From assembly GCF_023343835.1 (NCBI RefSeq), contig NC_064439.1:30977933-31041932 (forward strand): a stretch of DNA of 64,000 bases, given 5' to 3'. The notes below the pieces were generated by a model that did no database searches, was not told the DNA's origin, and saw only the letters and a list, made by a program, of their open reading frames with translations. Source of the DNA: Lagopus muta. Lineage: Eukaryota > Chordata > Aves > Galliformes > Phasianidae. Position 1 is the stretch's first letter; each line of letters starts with the position of its first letter. The position numbers were made by a program, and so were the translations under genes. Below are positions 1 to 13,600 of the stretch, one piece after another.

Positions 1-3000
1 GTTTCTGTCACAGCAGAACAGCTTCAGGTGTTGCAGGCCTGGCACATCCTATTATTTTTGCTCGCTTGTAGAAGTCTCTTGGTGAAGGAGATCCATGTTG
101 CTTTGCTGATGAAGTTGCTTAGGCTCCTGGTGAGCAAGCTGCTGCCTCTTGAGGAAATAACCCTATACACTTGTGGAGGGGAATTGAATCTACTCTACCT
201 CTGTAGTACCCATTTCTTTGTGAGGCCATGGCTGTACAATGAAAAAACTTTGCATAATGATATGTGCTCTATATTGTCAGATTTTTTGCTGGTTCGCCTG
301 TTATTGTATGAAATCACCTCATTTTCCAGGTGTGAGTGGCTCCAGTGCCTATAGTTTCTGAATACTGCCATGAGAGCAGTGTTTGGGCCAACAGTGGTTG
401 ATGTACACAATCTGGCTACTTGCACTTCATCTTGAGTGGCAGAACTGCACTGTGCAGTAGTTTTTTTTTTTTTCTTTTTTATGTCCTTAGTTTTCCTGGA
501 CCTGGCTCACCTCTCTGGACTTGGGATCCCATAAGCTGTGTTGCTCCATAACTTAGTGGTGCTCCTCTTCTCATGATGTAAAGACAAGTTGATGTGAGCA
601 ATGAGTCTCCCTTACAGAGCATTGTCAGACTTCTTCTTACTGCTTTATTATCTGAGAGTTGCATGAGGCTAAAGGAAAGTCTGTCAAAAGAGATGAGTTG
701 CCTCAAACTGAGAAGAACTCTCCCACAAGAGAGTTACCTAATGGAGAGGAACCTACATCAAATAACCACCTTTTTACTGTCCATTTCCATTCCTTACTGT
801 TAGGGATTGAGTAGCGTAGAAGATTGTTCAGACAAAGATCTTAGCACCATGTCGTAGTTTTGATGGGGTCAGCCTAAAACAACCACTATTAATGGGCAGA
901 ACATGGCGGGAGCATTTTGTATTGTGTTTATTCAATTTAAGTGTTTAAATCTAATTTCAGCATCTGTTGTGTCATGCTTAGCTTTTAAATTAAGCTCTTG
1001 GGAAAATTAATGTTGTGAATGCAGTAAGGTGATTATAAAATTATTGGTCCCCAAGAAGCATGATTTGCGAAGTTTTTAATGCTGCATTTTGCAGGTTGTA
1101 ACAGGAGAAGCCAGGTAGAGAAGAGCACGATAGGCATGTTAATTAAGAGAGCTGAAAGAGCACGGGGAAGGATATTATTATTATTCCCCATTCTGGCATT
1201 TGATATCTTAATGCCAAATTGCCGTAAACAGAGGCAAGCTTTTCTGTAAGGTGAGTGAGCAGGGAAACGGGAGATTTACAGAAGAGGTACTCAGAGTTAT
1301 TGGCTTCAAACCCCCCCCTTCTCCACAGCTGCATCTCTTTTAATAACTGGAGCAGGAAAGGTACTTCCAAAGGACCTCTCCAGAGAGCACACCTGCTCTG
1401 TGGGAAGAGGTAGGAAGGAGCAGTGCTCTGCCTCCGTAAGTGGCTGAACTGCTGCTGTGTCTCCATAGCTGAATATGGTCTGTACTTTTGACTTTCATTT
1501 GTAACCACTGTAAGAATGGGAGAGAAAGCCCCAGAAAAGATGATTGTCTTAAACCTATCACAATATGCAAAATACTGACATTTCTATGTGATGATCGGTG
1601 TACGTGTAGTGAGCTGCAGCAATCAAAATTAAACGCAATCATAAGGCATTTGCCATTTAGCCACTTTAGCCTTTGCAATTTATGCTGACGTGTCTCTAAT
1701 CTTCAGAGTCCCAGACTGTAAAAATTAGTTCTTTATGAACATTTCTCTGATTCATACAATAGAGCAGGAATTATGATTATATGCTGTCTATTGCAACTTA
1801 TCTGTATACTGTAAAAATGAAGATATTTCAAAAATAATAAAGTTTTAGCAACTGTAGCTTTTCATCACATTGGCAATACACTTAAACAGCAAATATTCTT
1901 TCCTAGCAAAAGGAATATACAGTAATACTGTGAAACATCTTTATGTGTTTTCATCATTATATGTTTGACCTTTTTTTTTCCCTCATCTGGAAAAGTTCTG
2001 TTGCATCCAATAACACACATCACAACACTGAATGGAAAAGGCTTGCAATAGATGCAATGAAAAAAGAAAGCAATTATTTGTGTTTAATATGTTTCAGGGA
2101 TCAGTGAGCCTCATATCTCTGTGTCATATACTGCAGCAGAAAGTTTGCTTAATTTTATGGGTTTCCAGCTGCTACTCTGGGCAACTGAAGAAACCTTGTA
2201 AAAATCAACAAATTGAACTTAAACTAAACCCAGAAACCAGAATTTAGAACAGACCTGTAAAAATAAAACGAAAAATGACAAGGCAGAGCCATGCCCTGAT
2301 CTGTCTTCATCTAAGGTCTCTGTTTACCTTTTCCATTGGAGTTATTGAGAAATCTTACCAGATTGCAGCAAAATTGCATGAGTTATGCTGTACTTATAGG
2401 AACTTCCAGTCTCTGAAGTTGCAGTACACTTTTAATACTCTTTGAAGATTTTTCCTGATATTAACATGCCCTCTCCGCTTGCAGTTTAAGTTCATATCTC
2501 TTTATCTTTGTCTCCAGCATCCTGAGGTGTTGTTTGTTCCGTTCCTCCTGTACTGCATCCTATTGAATGTTTGGAAGCTGTTGCCTTTGTCTCCCTAAAA
2601 GTTCATATACCAAACAATACAGATTGGATTGGTCTTTCCTCTCTACTCTCTACCGGGATCTCATGGTGCTTGCTATGCTATCAGGATCTTCTTTCTGTTA
2701 CTTTTGCCAATGATCAAAAGAAGTACTTTGTAGCATTTGCTCAAGATATGCCTAACACCCATCCATGACTTGGATCAACCTACCGTCCTAAAAGCGATTT
2801 GCTTGGACTTCAGTGTTTTTAATTGCTTTCAGGATGTGCTACATGCAGAGCAGTTTCCTTCAAAGGTTACATTTGCATTATCAGCAGAGAATATGGAAAA
2901 CTGCACAATTTTGGTTGATTACAAACTACAGATTCTCTAACTGGCACTGTAATTCTAATTGCTTCTTTCTGGGCTCTTCCATTAAGTTTACTGACTAATT

Positions 3001-4362
3001 TGCACAACCATGTTCAGCTGTGACAAGCTATGGCTCAGTCAGAGGCTGCAACAGCTTCCTCTTTTCTTTGTCTGGAGCATCTGTTATGACAGAATAGTAA
3101 ACAATTTCTTTTTTGAATAATTCAGAACAATTCATCCAGTGTAATTCACTCCAAGGAAATCTTAGATAGCAGACATATGCCTTTTGTTACTCTGCAGCTT
3201 CCCACTATTAAGAATACATCTGATTGTTGTGTACGATGCTAAGTGGGATGTATTAACCAAACGAAACAAGAGCCTGCCAATGTCAGTACGGAGTGGATGA
3301 CCTTTATTGATGCTAAAAACAAAGGAACCTCCAACATTGAAAACCAAGTGCTCTTGGAAACATACAGTAAACTTTTTTTTTTAAACTCAGCTTTCACTGA
3401 GCAGAGCACAGGAAAAGAGAGAAGAAACTTTTGCTTTAAAGTACAAATATAGTTAAACTTTAAAGGAGCAAAAATGCTTTTGTGGGACTAAGGGCAGCAG
3501 TGCCTTCCACGCTGTCAGGGAGGGCAGGAACACCATCTTTGTTGGACTCCTCCCTAACAGTATGCTTGAATTTATGTAGCTTATCTCAAGCTATTTTAAA
3601 TAAGCATTTATTTAAAGCATTTAAGCATCTGTCAAGAACTTCTGGCAGGTTTCTTCAGGATTTACTTTGCAGTGTGTGGCTCAGGCTCTGTGTGCAAATT
3701 TTTGTCAAGAACTCTTAATACCATGGAGATGTGAAGTTCATGGTACATTCTTGACATTAGCTCTTCACCAGGGCCCATTTCGTGTTAGCTTCTAAAGGAA
3801 ATAGTACTGTGTGAAAAAGAGAGGGAAGAAACTGAAAGAGCTGTGCAGTGCAAAGGCTTGACTTTCTTTGCTACAGGTTGGAAATTTATAACTGGCCCTT
3901 TGGTAGAGTGCTCTCTTGAGAGGAGCTCTACAATGAAGTGAAGAAGTGTTTGAAAGGCCTTGCAATCCAGTACTAAGGGAAGGAATCAGCTGGTTACCTG
4001 AGTGCTAGCAGAAAATCAGAAGAAAAGGAAAAATGCACATTTTTCTTTCTAGAGCTTCCTGGGAGTAAAGTCAAAGATTTTTAAAACTTTAGAGGGAGAC
4101 TGAAAGAAAGAGGTAGCTTCCTTAAAACCAAGAAGCACGCCTAGGCACTTCAGGCTCCTCGCAGCCAACTGACCAGCCTTGAGTTGCTCAGCTGGTTTAC
4201 CTGTTATCTCAAGTAATGTGTATTTACAGCAGGCTGAAAGTTGGGCAGTTTGGAGATGACTATGCTGGATAGTCGGTGCATGGTAACCTCCCTCTATAAA
4301 GACAACATTGTACATTTTGATGAATTCAGAGTATTCTAGCAATAGTAAAAGAAGAGGGGAAA
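1..4362. other. Intergenic, no gene recognised
   Basis: AT-rich DNA with only short open frames on both strands. Apart from the poly(T) run at 461-480 I recognise no repeat family, exon or RNA gene. Confidence 0.7.
461..480. repeat. Poly(T) tract
   Basis: T13, one C, then T6. It could equally be an A-rich tail on the minus strand, but no element was recognised beside it. Confidence 0.9.
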
Positions 4363-4450
4363 GTTTCATGGGACATGGTGACAGTGGTTGAAGGTTGCGC
4401 TTGAGGAACTTAGCTGTCTTTTCCAATCTTAGTTCTTTGATGATTCTATG
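4363..4450 (+). repeat. CR1 LINE 3' end, degenerate
   Basis: The stretch runs from TTTCATGGGACATGGTGA through TCTTTTCCAATCTTAG to TGATTCTATGA. This follows the order of the CR1 3' end (GGGACATGGTGATGG... TTTTCCAACC... GATTCTATGA), with many substitutions, suggesting an old copy. Confidence 0.65.
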
Positions 4451-7400
4451 AGGACAAATAAATGTTAAACTTTCCAGGTGACAAAGCTGTAATGCTCTGC
4501 CCTATAGTTGATGCCTTCTACTTTTATCCTGTAGCGCTGGGGAAATTATGGTATGCTGGTACTTTAAAGAAAATATAATATTATTTAGGAAGGATTTCAA
4601 AAGAACCTGAGGAATTCTAAAGACCTATGCTGGGCAGCGTGACTGAGCATCATGGTGATTGTTACATTTTATGGTCTTGGATAAAGACAGGAAAAAGTTA
4701 TTATCTTAATTACCCATATGAATGAGAGGGATCTAAATTCATAGTAACCACTCGGGGAAAAAAAAATTATGGACAGTAATTCAGTAGAAACAGTGGTCAA
4801 AAACTAGCAGCTAATTTTAAGGCTGAATGAAGAGTTGGCTAAAAAATTGGCTCCTAGGTTCCATAGGACCAGGACCTTCCCTGCTAGCAGGTTCCTTCAT
4901 AAGTTTGTCTACAGTGTGCAGCTCAGGCTGTGCACACACAGATCTGGTGTGTCTGGTGCAACGGGACCCTGTCTCAACAGGGGCCTCTGCCTGCTGGGAT
5001 CATATGCGTGATAGCATTTTGGTTTTGCCCGACTCCTACAGTATCAGCTGCAACTATAACCCTGCTATGTTAATCAGACCTCCTCAGAACCTGTTAAATT
5101 AAGCCTTAGTGCGTCACTTAAAGAGCTTCTCTGTTTTTCAAGACTCTGGATAAGCAATGGATATGCTGCTAGAGATCTCAAGAAGAGGACTGTGAATAAT
5201 TCTCTATATTCAGTTTACTTTAAAGAGAGATTAAATTGAGTACTGCTATTACACTGATTGTGGAGGTTTGGAAAAGATTTCTGTTCTGCTTCAGTTCTAC
5301 AGATACAAGCTTTGAGTGACCCTTCATTAACAGTAGGTGAAGGGTTGTGTCCTGGCAGATTTGTGTCTCTCCTGCTGCGTCGTTGCCGCTTCATAAACCT
5401 GAAGTGAGATCTTTATGTGCAATGGGAGTCGGGGTTGCAGCCTGCCAGAGATGAAATGTTCCCCCTTATTTTGCACCAGGGAGAACCTGTAGGTAGCTTG
5501 TCTCTGCCTTCAGACATGATTATTCATCGTGCTGCGACATGGAGAGTTCTCTGGCAGGAGTCAGATGTTACTTCTGCAGGACTGGGGACTGCTCGAGGGA
5601 ACCGACATCAGCACTCAGTGCAGGGAGGGTGAGTTGTTTCCTCCATGTAGCACCAGAGAGAATATGCACAGCTAATTGCAAATGCCGTAGAAATGAGAAA
5701 CTATTAAATTTTCACCCGTGTGACATCTGTATTCTACCCAGTACAGGAGGAATATTTCAGAAGACGCATTCTGAATCTTGTACTGGTTTTTAAGCGAAGT
5801 ACTTAATACATGTATTTTTCCCTTCAATACCGGGTGTCATTCCTTGTGCAAGATGGTGCTCTGCTAAACCCTTCTTGCCTAGTCAATTTGAAGGTTCAAA
5901 CCCAGATCTTGAAAAACCACAGGCATCTCTTGTCTCGTAGCTGAAAACACAGCAAAGCTTTACAAAGTGAACATACTGTTGTTTTTTTTTTCCTGAATGG
6001 TTGTGCTTAAATCAGAACTCCATGTTGTACATATCTGACAAAACCAAACAATAGCACAGTTTGTAGGTTTCTGTTTTCACATGTCTAGCAAGATAAATTG
6101 ATCAAATTTCACACTCATAACATCAAAGAAGCCAGATTATTTCACTGGAATAAAAATCAGTGCTTACAGACATCTTGGAAATATTTTAAAATTACCTTTC
6201 TATTTTTACTGACGTACAAATTTTAAAGAAAGGTACGTAGGTTGTTTCTTCACTGATAGATTTAGAGGCAGTATGTATGGTTAGTAATAATTGTTTGGCA
6301 AGCCAAGTTGACTCAAATGTTTGTTTTTTCTCTCCTTTCTACTAAAGCCAATATTGCTTTAAAATCAGCTCTATATCTTACACACGGCGTGTTGTGCACA
6401 CAGGGCAAGGTTATTCTGCCAGTTATTCTGTGCATGATCATGTTGCACCTATCTACCGTGGGAGATTTCAAAAGCTTTCTCTCTGGGCCATTGGAGGAAA
6501 CCTTGTACTTTTGTAGCCTGACCGTGACAGAAATCTGTAAGGCGAGAAGTTTCGCCATGCCTACGGTTAGTTCTGCTGCAGTAAGTCTTCCCGACGTCCA
6601 ACAATGCCAGAGAAAGCATAGTTTCTTTTTGTGGAGATTAATTACTGTTGTGAAGGCAACTAAAAATGAAAAGTGTGGGGTTGATGGCATTTTTATTTTT
6701 ATTGCTGCTATTAGTAGCTTCAGTTGCAGTCTGTAAGTAAAACAGTGAATTCTCAGGGAATTTGTCAAGAGCAAGGTAGGTTAGACCAAAGGGTGGTTTG
6801 TAGGAAGGGGAGTACGCAAAGCATTTCCTATTTTTCAACTGGGATGGATCTGCTTGAGCAATACATATCCTGCTAAATTCATCAAGCTTCTGTCCCAGAC
6901 CTGTAACATGTGGCTCCGGCAGTGCCTTTACTCAGTTTGTAGCCTGGTGGAAATTTCACATCTGCCAATCTTTACTACATAATACAGATGAGAAATACTT
7001 AATCTGCGTGCTTTATGTGAGACCTCCTGGCTCTTTCCTTGTTGAGGGTGAGGACCACTCTCACGTGTAACTTTCTATTTAAAGAAAGAACCGTGATACC
7101 AATCCTGGAATACAAATGTTGTTATATAAATAATTATTCTGAAATCTTTCAGGTTTTCTTTTTTTCCCTGGTGATTTATGGTATTCTTAACCAAAGCAAT
7201 GAACAGAAATTAATACAAAGCGGTATTAAATTTAGTCAGAAAAAAATCATGCAGCTTTTCAGTGCCCTATTTATCCTACTAGCGTGGATTTTTCTTCAAA
7301 ATATGTGGCTCAAATCTGCCCTGTTCTGCTTAACTCCATCCCTTTTTCTATCTCAGTTCTCCTGCCCGTTGACTGGAACCCATCCTGACACACAAGCCAG

Positions 7401-9114
7401 GGCAAATGCTTTTTATTGCACACCCCGTGCTATTTTGTGTTCCTGAAGCTTGCCTTTGTCTCTTACTGCTAGATGCATTTTGGCACTTCTTTAGAAAACC
7501 TGCAAGTACCGTAGAGGCTCAAGGTGGACTTAAAGATGCTCAAGGTCACAAAACACAGATTTAACAGCATGACTGTACTGTTCAAGCATGAGCATTGTAG
7601 CCCTTTACTCAGAGTGACTTTGCTGCAGAGCAAGTTGGGCTGAACGCACCATGGAGCTACAACCAGAGACAAGAAGATGGCTGAAGGTATCACCAACATT
7701 TTCCTTGAAACATTTGTTTCTTCATGGAAACTTCCATCCATTAGCTTAGCTTCTTAGTTGTAAAGCCCTACAGTTTGCTAATCTTCCTTCCTTCCTGAGC
7801 TTTTTATTTCTTCAAAGTAGTGGTTACAGACTGGAACCTGCAAAGTGCTGAGCACTGTATTCCACATCAAGCAAAACTCTTAATGTTAATCACGCTATGA
7901 AAAATGCTGCAAGATTAGAGCTAAATCTTTACACAACCCCTGTATCTCTCCAGCTGGGTGCCTTTTTCATTTGTGTAGGACGGCTGTGCAGTTAAGGCAC
8001 TGAGCTTGGGCTGAGGCAGTGCTAAGTCCACTTTAATCTACTACAGCCTCCTTTAATCATGTCCTAATTTACAAGATAGAGATGATAAATATTTTGTCTT
8101 TCTGATTCTAAACTCTTGGGATGGCATTTATTTCTTAGCCTTGTAAGAACACTAAGATATCTTATGCAGTGCTACAGATTAATTCTGTCTCTCACAGAGC
8201 AGGCATCTAAGCCCTGGGCTGATTGGTGAGGATTTCTGCCATCCAGCTTCAGAGCAGGAATGCCCTCAGAGAGCTTCTTGTCACTGGCTCTGTGCTGTTT
8301 AATTGCACAGCAAATAGCATTGGTGCTTCAGATAATATTTTCTTCAAAGCCTTTTATTTCCAGATAAATAAAAGAAGAGTAAATTTCAGATTGTCTTCAT
8401 GTGCCTTCATTTTAAGAAAGCCAATGTTTTAGAGCTTTTGAAATTCAATTCAAGCGATGAGCGTTCATTATATCTACATTTTAAAGTGCCAGTTTCCAAT
8501 ATCTGCATGAGTGAAAGTATATCTTACTTTTTCTCTCTGTCTTTGTTAGTAATTATCAGAATCATGGGGTTTTTCTCAGTTTTTGCAGTTTTGTGTATTC
8601 TCTGAACAATTCATACCCAGTTGAGCTTACTGTCCCTGTCTCATTCACTTAATTAAACATTAAGTCATTGAACTTTAAGTATGCCAAGGTTAGTAAAGTG
8701 GCAGAATATAACCATTAAACATCCAGACAGTGAATCTACCCCCTACTTCTTTTGAAGAAGTTACAGTATGCCATACAGTTAATTATTTGAAGCTTGAAAA
8801 TACTTAATTTCTGCAAAGTGCAAAGTGGAACTATTATGTCTCCATTATGAGAAGAAAAGTAATAACTTCTAAAGGTTTTAAAAACCTTTAAGCAATATCT
8901 GATGTATGTCACTGCTACACAGCACCTCCTGTGAAACATTTCTTGCTTGTAAAGGTGAGATCACACCTACTGTTCTGATAACAGTGATTTACTGTGCTAC
9001 CTGTCTGCTATCAGTGCATCTACCTATGAGTTAGCACGTTGTTCCTAAAGCTCTTCACAAAGTCGACTTCCTTTTTCAAACCAAGAGGTGAAGGTCTTAT
9101 AAGCACCACAGGAA
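4451..9114. other. Intergenic, no gene recognised
   Basis: Mostly AT-rich. The open frames at 6308-6736 (+) and 6313-6774 (-) lie opposite one another and resemble no family. No CR1 copy was seen between 4450 and 9295. Confidence 0.65.
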
Positions 9115-9228
9115 GCAGCACACTGCTAAAATGATGATGGATGGATGAAGGCCAAGGGGTGGCTCTGAATTGCAGCACACTGCTAAAATGATGATGGATG
9201 GATGAAGGCCAAAGGGTGGCTATGAATT
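9115..9228. repeat. Tandem duplication, 2 x 57 bases
   Basis: Copy 1 is 9115-9171 and copy 2 is 9172-9228. Both begin GCAGCACACTGCTAAAATG and contain ATGATGATGGATGGATGAAG. They differ at two positions (AAGGGGT/AAAGGGT and GGCTCTG/GGCTATG). Confidence 0.95.
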
Positions 9229-9294
9229 AACTTCTTGCTGGCTGATGTTTCTGGATGCACTTCCTCAACACCAGCAGAAGTCAGTGGTAACAGT

Positions 9295-9470
9295 CACAGA
9301 ATCACAGAATCATTGGGGTTGGAAATGGCACTTCAGATCATCGAGTCCAACCACCAACCCATCACCACCATGCTATTATCCTTGTTCCTCAGTGCCACAT
9401 CTACACATTTTTTGAACATCTCCAGGGATGGTGACTCCACCGCCTCCCTGGCAACCTGTTCCAGCAAACA
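9295..9470 (-). repeat. CR1 LINE 3' fragment
   Basis: It starts with the tandem tail CACAGAATCACAGAATCA and GGTTGGAAATGGCAC, then ATCGAGTCCAACCACCAACC, and continues into the GGTGACTCCACC...CCTGTTCCAG block typical of the CR1 3' region read on the reverse strand. It ends without the rest of the LINE: the usual 5' truncation. Confidence 0.85.
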
Positions 9471-10530
9471 TTCCCAACTACATCATTTTGTAGTTTCTTA
9501 TGGTTTTCCTGGCTGCGCCTAACCTGTTGTCATCTTTGTGTTATGCACTTTTGTGCTTATGTGGCTCTGGTGTTATCAGAGGAGAAACACTTTGTTGGTA
9601 GTATGTGAAAAAAGCTCATGGGTGTTATTATTGTTTGAAAAGAATCCCACGAGGCTTTCCTTGGCTGTTTGCCTGCTCATAGAAATTATTACATATATAT
9701 CATATAGACATCCATAAATACCAATGAATAAGAGGGCAATTAAAATTATAATTTACGTAAGTGAAGATTGTTGCAAAAAAGAAGTGGAAAGACTCTTCAC
9801 TCTTTTTTTCTGTAATTCAGTTCAGGTTCCATATAGATCCTGAAGGAGCAAATGCTTTCTTTTGTTTTGCTCATACCAGTATGGCCTTTCTGTGAGGGTT
9901 TTACAAAGCTGAAGGAATGACTTCAGTGTATTGTAATCCCCTTTTTGTTTCAGAGTATATATCCCAGATTTTCTATTCTTTAAGTTTCCACTAAGACTCT
10001 TCTTGGTTTGTTTTCAAAGGAAGTGTCCATAAACCATTTGAAAACAACATAATTAAGGGCAGTGCTGCCTGTAACATCTCTCACATGCAAGCCCAGCTGC
10101 TCTGTTAGTTTTGCTTGTTATCATCCATCACCATATGATAACAGAATAATTCTGAAGGTAATGATTGCTTAATTAGTTGGAGTTCTTTTTGTTTTTTTTC
10201 GTTGCTTTTCTAAGGTCCCTGTTTGTAATTGCAATGAAGCAATAATATAATACATCTTTTACGGTCTTAATGTTGTAGACTTCTCTTTGCCACACATGAT
10301 TAAAATTCATGAGGTAGTGGTTTAAGAGATATGTTAGAAGAAGGTTCCTGTGCAGAAATGTTGTATACTGCAACATAATTAAATAAAACAGCAAGTCTTT
10401 AAAGTTAACTGTTGTACTTCATTTGGCCATTTAACAATAACTTTCAAATAGAACTGTGGGTTGCTGAGAGCAGCCTGATTTTAAAACAAAAGCATGCCTT
10501 TGGAAACAGATACCAAATAGTCGTAATTGC

Positions 10531-10624
10531 AGTCATAGATTGGTTTGGGTTGGAGGGGACCTTGAAGACCATCCAGTTCCAACCCCTACCATGGGCAGAG
10601 ACACCTCCCGCTTCACTGGGTTGC
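10531..10624 (-). repeat. CR1 LINE 3' fragment, short
   Basis: The stretch GGTTTGGGTTGGAGGGGACC, then CATCCAGTTCCAACCCC and CATGGGCAGAGACACCTCCC, is the reverse complement of a CR1 3' terminus. Only about 95 bases remain. Confidence 0.85.
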
Positions 10625-13600
10625 ACAAAACTGCCAATGTTCAAAATTGCTTCCCTTCCAGTGAAGGAGCTTAAATAAGAAGAATAATTTTTTCTTTAAT
10701 AAGCAATTATAAATGTATAGAAGTGTCATTCTTAACCTGCCATGTTTGTTAAAAATATGCTATGTCCTCTATGAACTGTGGTGATTTTCCCAAAAGTGAA
10801 AATATTTTCCCTAAAATAATGAAAAACGTGGCAGAGTAAAATATAATTAATACAGCAAAATTATGTGGATCTTGCCTGTGTTCACGTATTTACTTTTTTA
10901 CTTGTTTAACATTGTGGTTAATGATGAAGAACCACTCAGAAATGAGTCATCAGCAGTTGAGTGGGACATCACAACATTTCACTTCACTGTAGGTGTGATG
11001 AGACTCCATTAACCTTCTGGATGGTCATCTTCTTGATGTGCCTGGTTTCTGAGTTTCACAAGTTTCCAGGACAAAAAAGTGAATTGCCTAGTCTCGGGAA
11101 TATCTATGTTGATAACTACATAGCAGAACAGAAAGGATTCTCTTTGCTACAAAAGCATTATGCTTAAAGCAGTGAGAGCTATACAGCTTTGAAACTAACA
11201 AGAGATGGCAGACTCATCTTTCTGGTATCATCTCTTGTTTTCTGAGTGCCTGGGCAGTGTCTCACCTCTGTATCCTTCCAGCATGTGGCAATAGTGAGCC
11301 CTCCTAGCTCAGGGCAGAGACAGACATTTATCAACTCTGACTCTCTTATGTGCTCCCCTAGAAAGTGCTACTTCCTGCCTCTTTTTCACAGGAAAAATTC
11401 CAGAAGAATGAGAGTAATTTGAAATAGCTGCTCTTAAAAGTAGTATTTCTGTATCCAATAGCTTTTTTCTGAGCTGGGTAGTCACCTGGAAGGCAGTTCA
11501 GTCAGCTGCCTTCAGGAATTTATCGTGAGTGTATTCTAATGTCAGTTTTTATGTTGTATATTCCAAAGGCCCGTGGTAAAAAGGAAGTCTTGTTTTAGCG
11601 TGCATATTTTAGCTGATCAAAACTTCAAACCATCTAGCTGTCAAATGTCAAACAGCCTCAGTTCTGTGCATGTGACAGACTTATAGGAGGAGGAGGAGGA
11701 ATGAAAGTAACCAACTTGGTAAACGATTTCAAAATGCTGCTAGGACAGATGAATGTCTCACCCAGCCTGTCACAGTGCAGGGCAGAGCCTGGCTTGGTGC
11801 TGCTGTTTGCAGCTGTGTGTGGTGGGATGGGGATACTGCTGCAGGCAGCCTGCCTAGTGCAGGCTAGTGCATCTTGCCTGCTATTCCTTATTTCTTCTCT
11901 GTGATCCCCTGACCACTCCCAGAACAGTGAATACCCTAGGAGGTCTACCACCTTCCTTTCATCACCCCTTCCTTCCTCGGAGCTGCCGGGCTGAGGTTCT
12001 GCTGGTCCTTCAGACATCTTACGAGGGAAAATACAGAGCACCCCACAGAGTTCAGGAAATACTGTATATACAGTAGCCAGAGGACAAGTGCAATTCTTCT
12101 GTATGCCAGTCTGTGTTTAGCAGCTCTCTGGATTTTATAGCAGGAGTTGCATGAACAGTTCACAGTACATAATGTACCCTTCACCACACACCAAGGCAAT
12201 CTGATATCTCCATTAGTCACAGATAAGTGGTTCTTGGACGGTAGCTACTGTTTGTTCAACACTGAGATTGAAATCAGATTAGTGTTATTGCTTCTGAAAG
12301 TATCTAATGTTCTCATAGTTGTTTTTTTTTCCTTTCACTTTCTTTTTCAGTGTACTCAAGTGGAGTTTTTACTTATCAGAGTGAAGACCAGAGCCAAAAG
12401 AAAGTCAAGTATGAGGTATGATGGTGGCAAAGACATGTTGCTGTGATGGAATAGCATGCTAAAAATTTTGAAAGAATTAATAGTGCATCTTCCTTGTAGG
12501 AGAAAACAAAACCAAAGCACTCATACACACATACGTGACAACTGACAAGATCTTTGTCTGTAAATACCTTTTATTTTCCTGTGGAGCTCCGTCTTAATTA
12601 TTTCTGAAGAGTAATAGTTTTAAATTGATCCAGGAGAACTTCACTAATGATATAATCAAACTTGCATCTGTACTCCATGCTTTGTGGCTGAACTAATTTA
12701 AATGCTAAATGGGAATCAAAGAAGTGACCATTATGCATATGAAGGAATGAGTAGTTTTAATCTTATTTGTGTTGTGGGTTTTTGGAGCTATTGATTAAAA
12801 TGACCAACAGTCTATATTTGATTCAGAGCAAAATGCCATATCTTATGACACATATCACAAGTCAGATTCTTGCTGTAATTTCTAACCTCAATTTTAAATA
12901 CCGTCAGCATCATCTAGAATTAGAAAAAAGAGCAACTCATCACCATGCCCATTGAACAAAAAAATGCCGCATGATTTAAATACCTATAGCTGCATCATTT
13001 ATCCAGTTTTATGCTTTCATTTTGCTAAGCATGAGGTTGATGATTAAATTGATGCATAATTATTAGCAACACAGAGACTGTTGTCACATTGCATGGTTTT
13101 CTGACCAGGTGCAGGCTTCTCAGATTCAGTCAGAGCCCGTCTGTCAGTTTCCTGAACAATCCAGCAAAATAAGTGACTGATTTCTTGTTATCATCACAGA
13201 AGCAGTTTTCAGCAGATTGTCACAGTAAACCTCCTTTTCTGAATAGTGTAATGAACATTCTAGTGTTTGCAAAAGCATTTTTTTATATATACACATGTAT
13301 ATAGTCTGAATGTGAAAGCATTAACAGTCTGATCCCGGTATCTGTCTCTCCAGCTCCTTATCTGCATCCTTTCATTAATATCCGTCTATTTTACTCAAAT
13401 GTCAAAGTCAATCAAGCACTCTGTGGTCATGCAAACAGAACAGAAGCACGGCCTGCTAAATTAACCCAATGTGATGAGGACTTTCAAAGATTAAATTTCT
13501 TTGCTCTGCTCCTCCAAGAACACACTTCCAAGTTCAGATGGCTGGTTCATTAAGTATGCACCCACATCTTGAGCTTATGCAGGGCAATGCAGGCTGTACA

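Noticed and set aside
6308-6774. Overlapping open frames of 142 (+) and 153 (-) codons
   Set aside because: They mirror each other, have no recognisable domains or splice context, and are of a size expected by chance in 64 kb.
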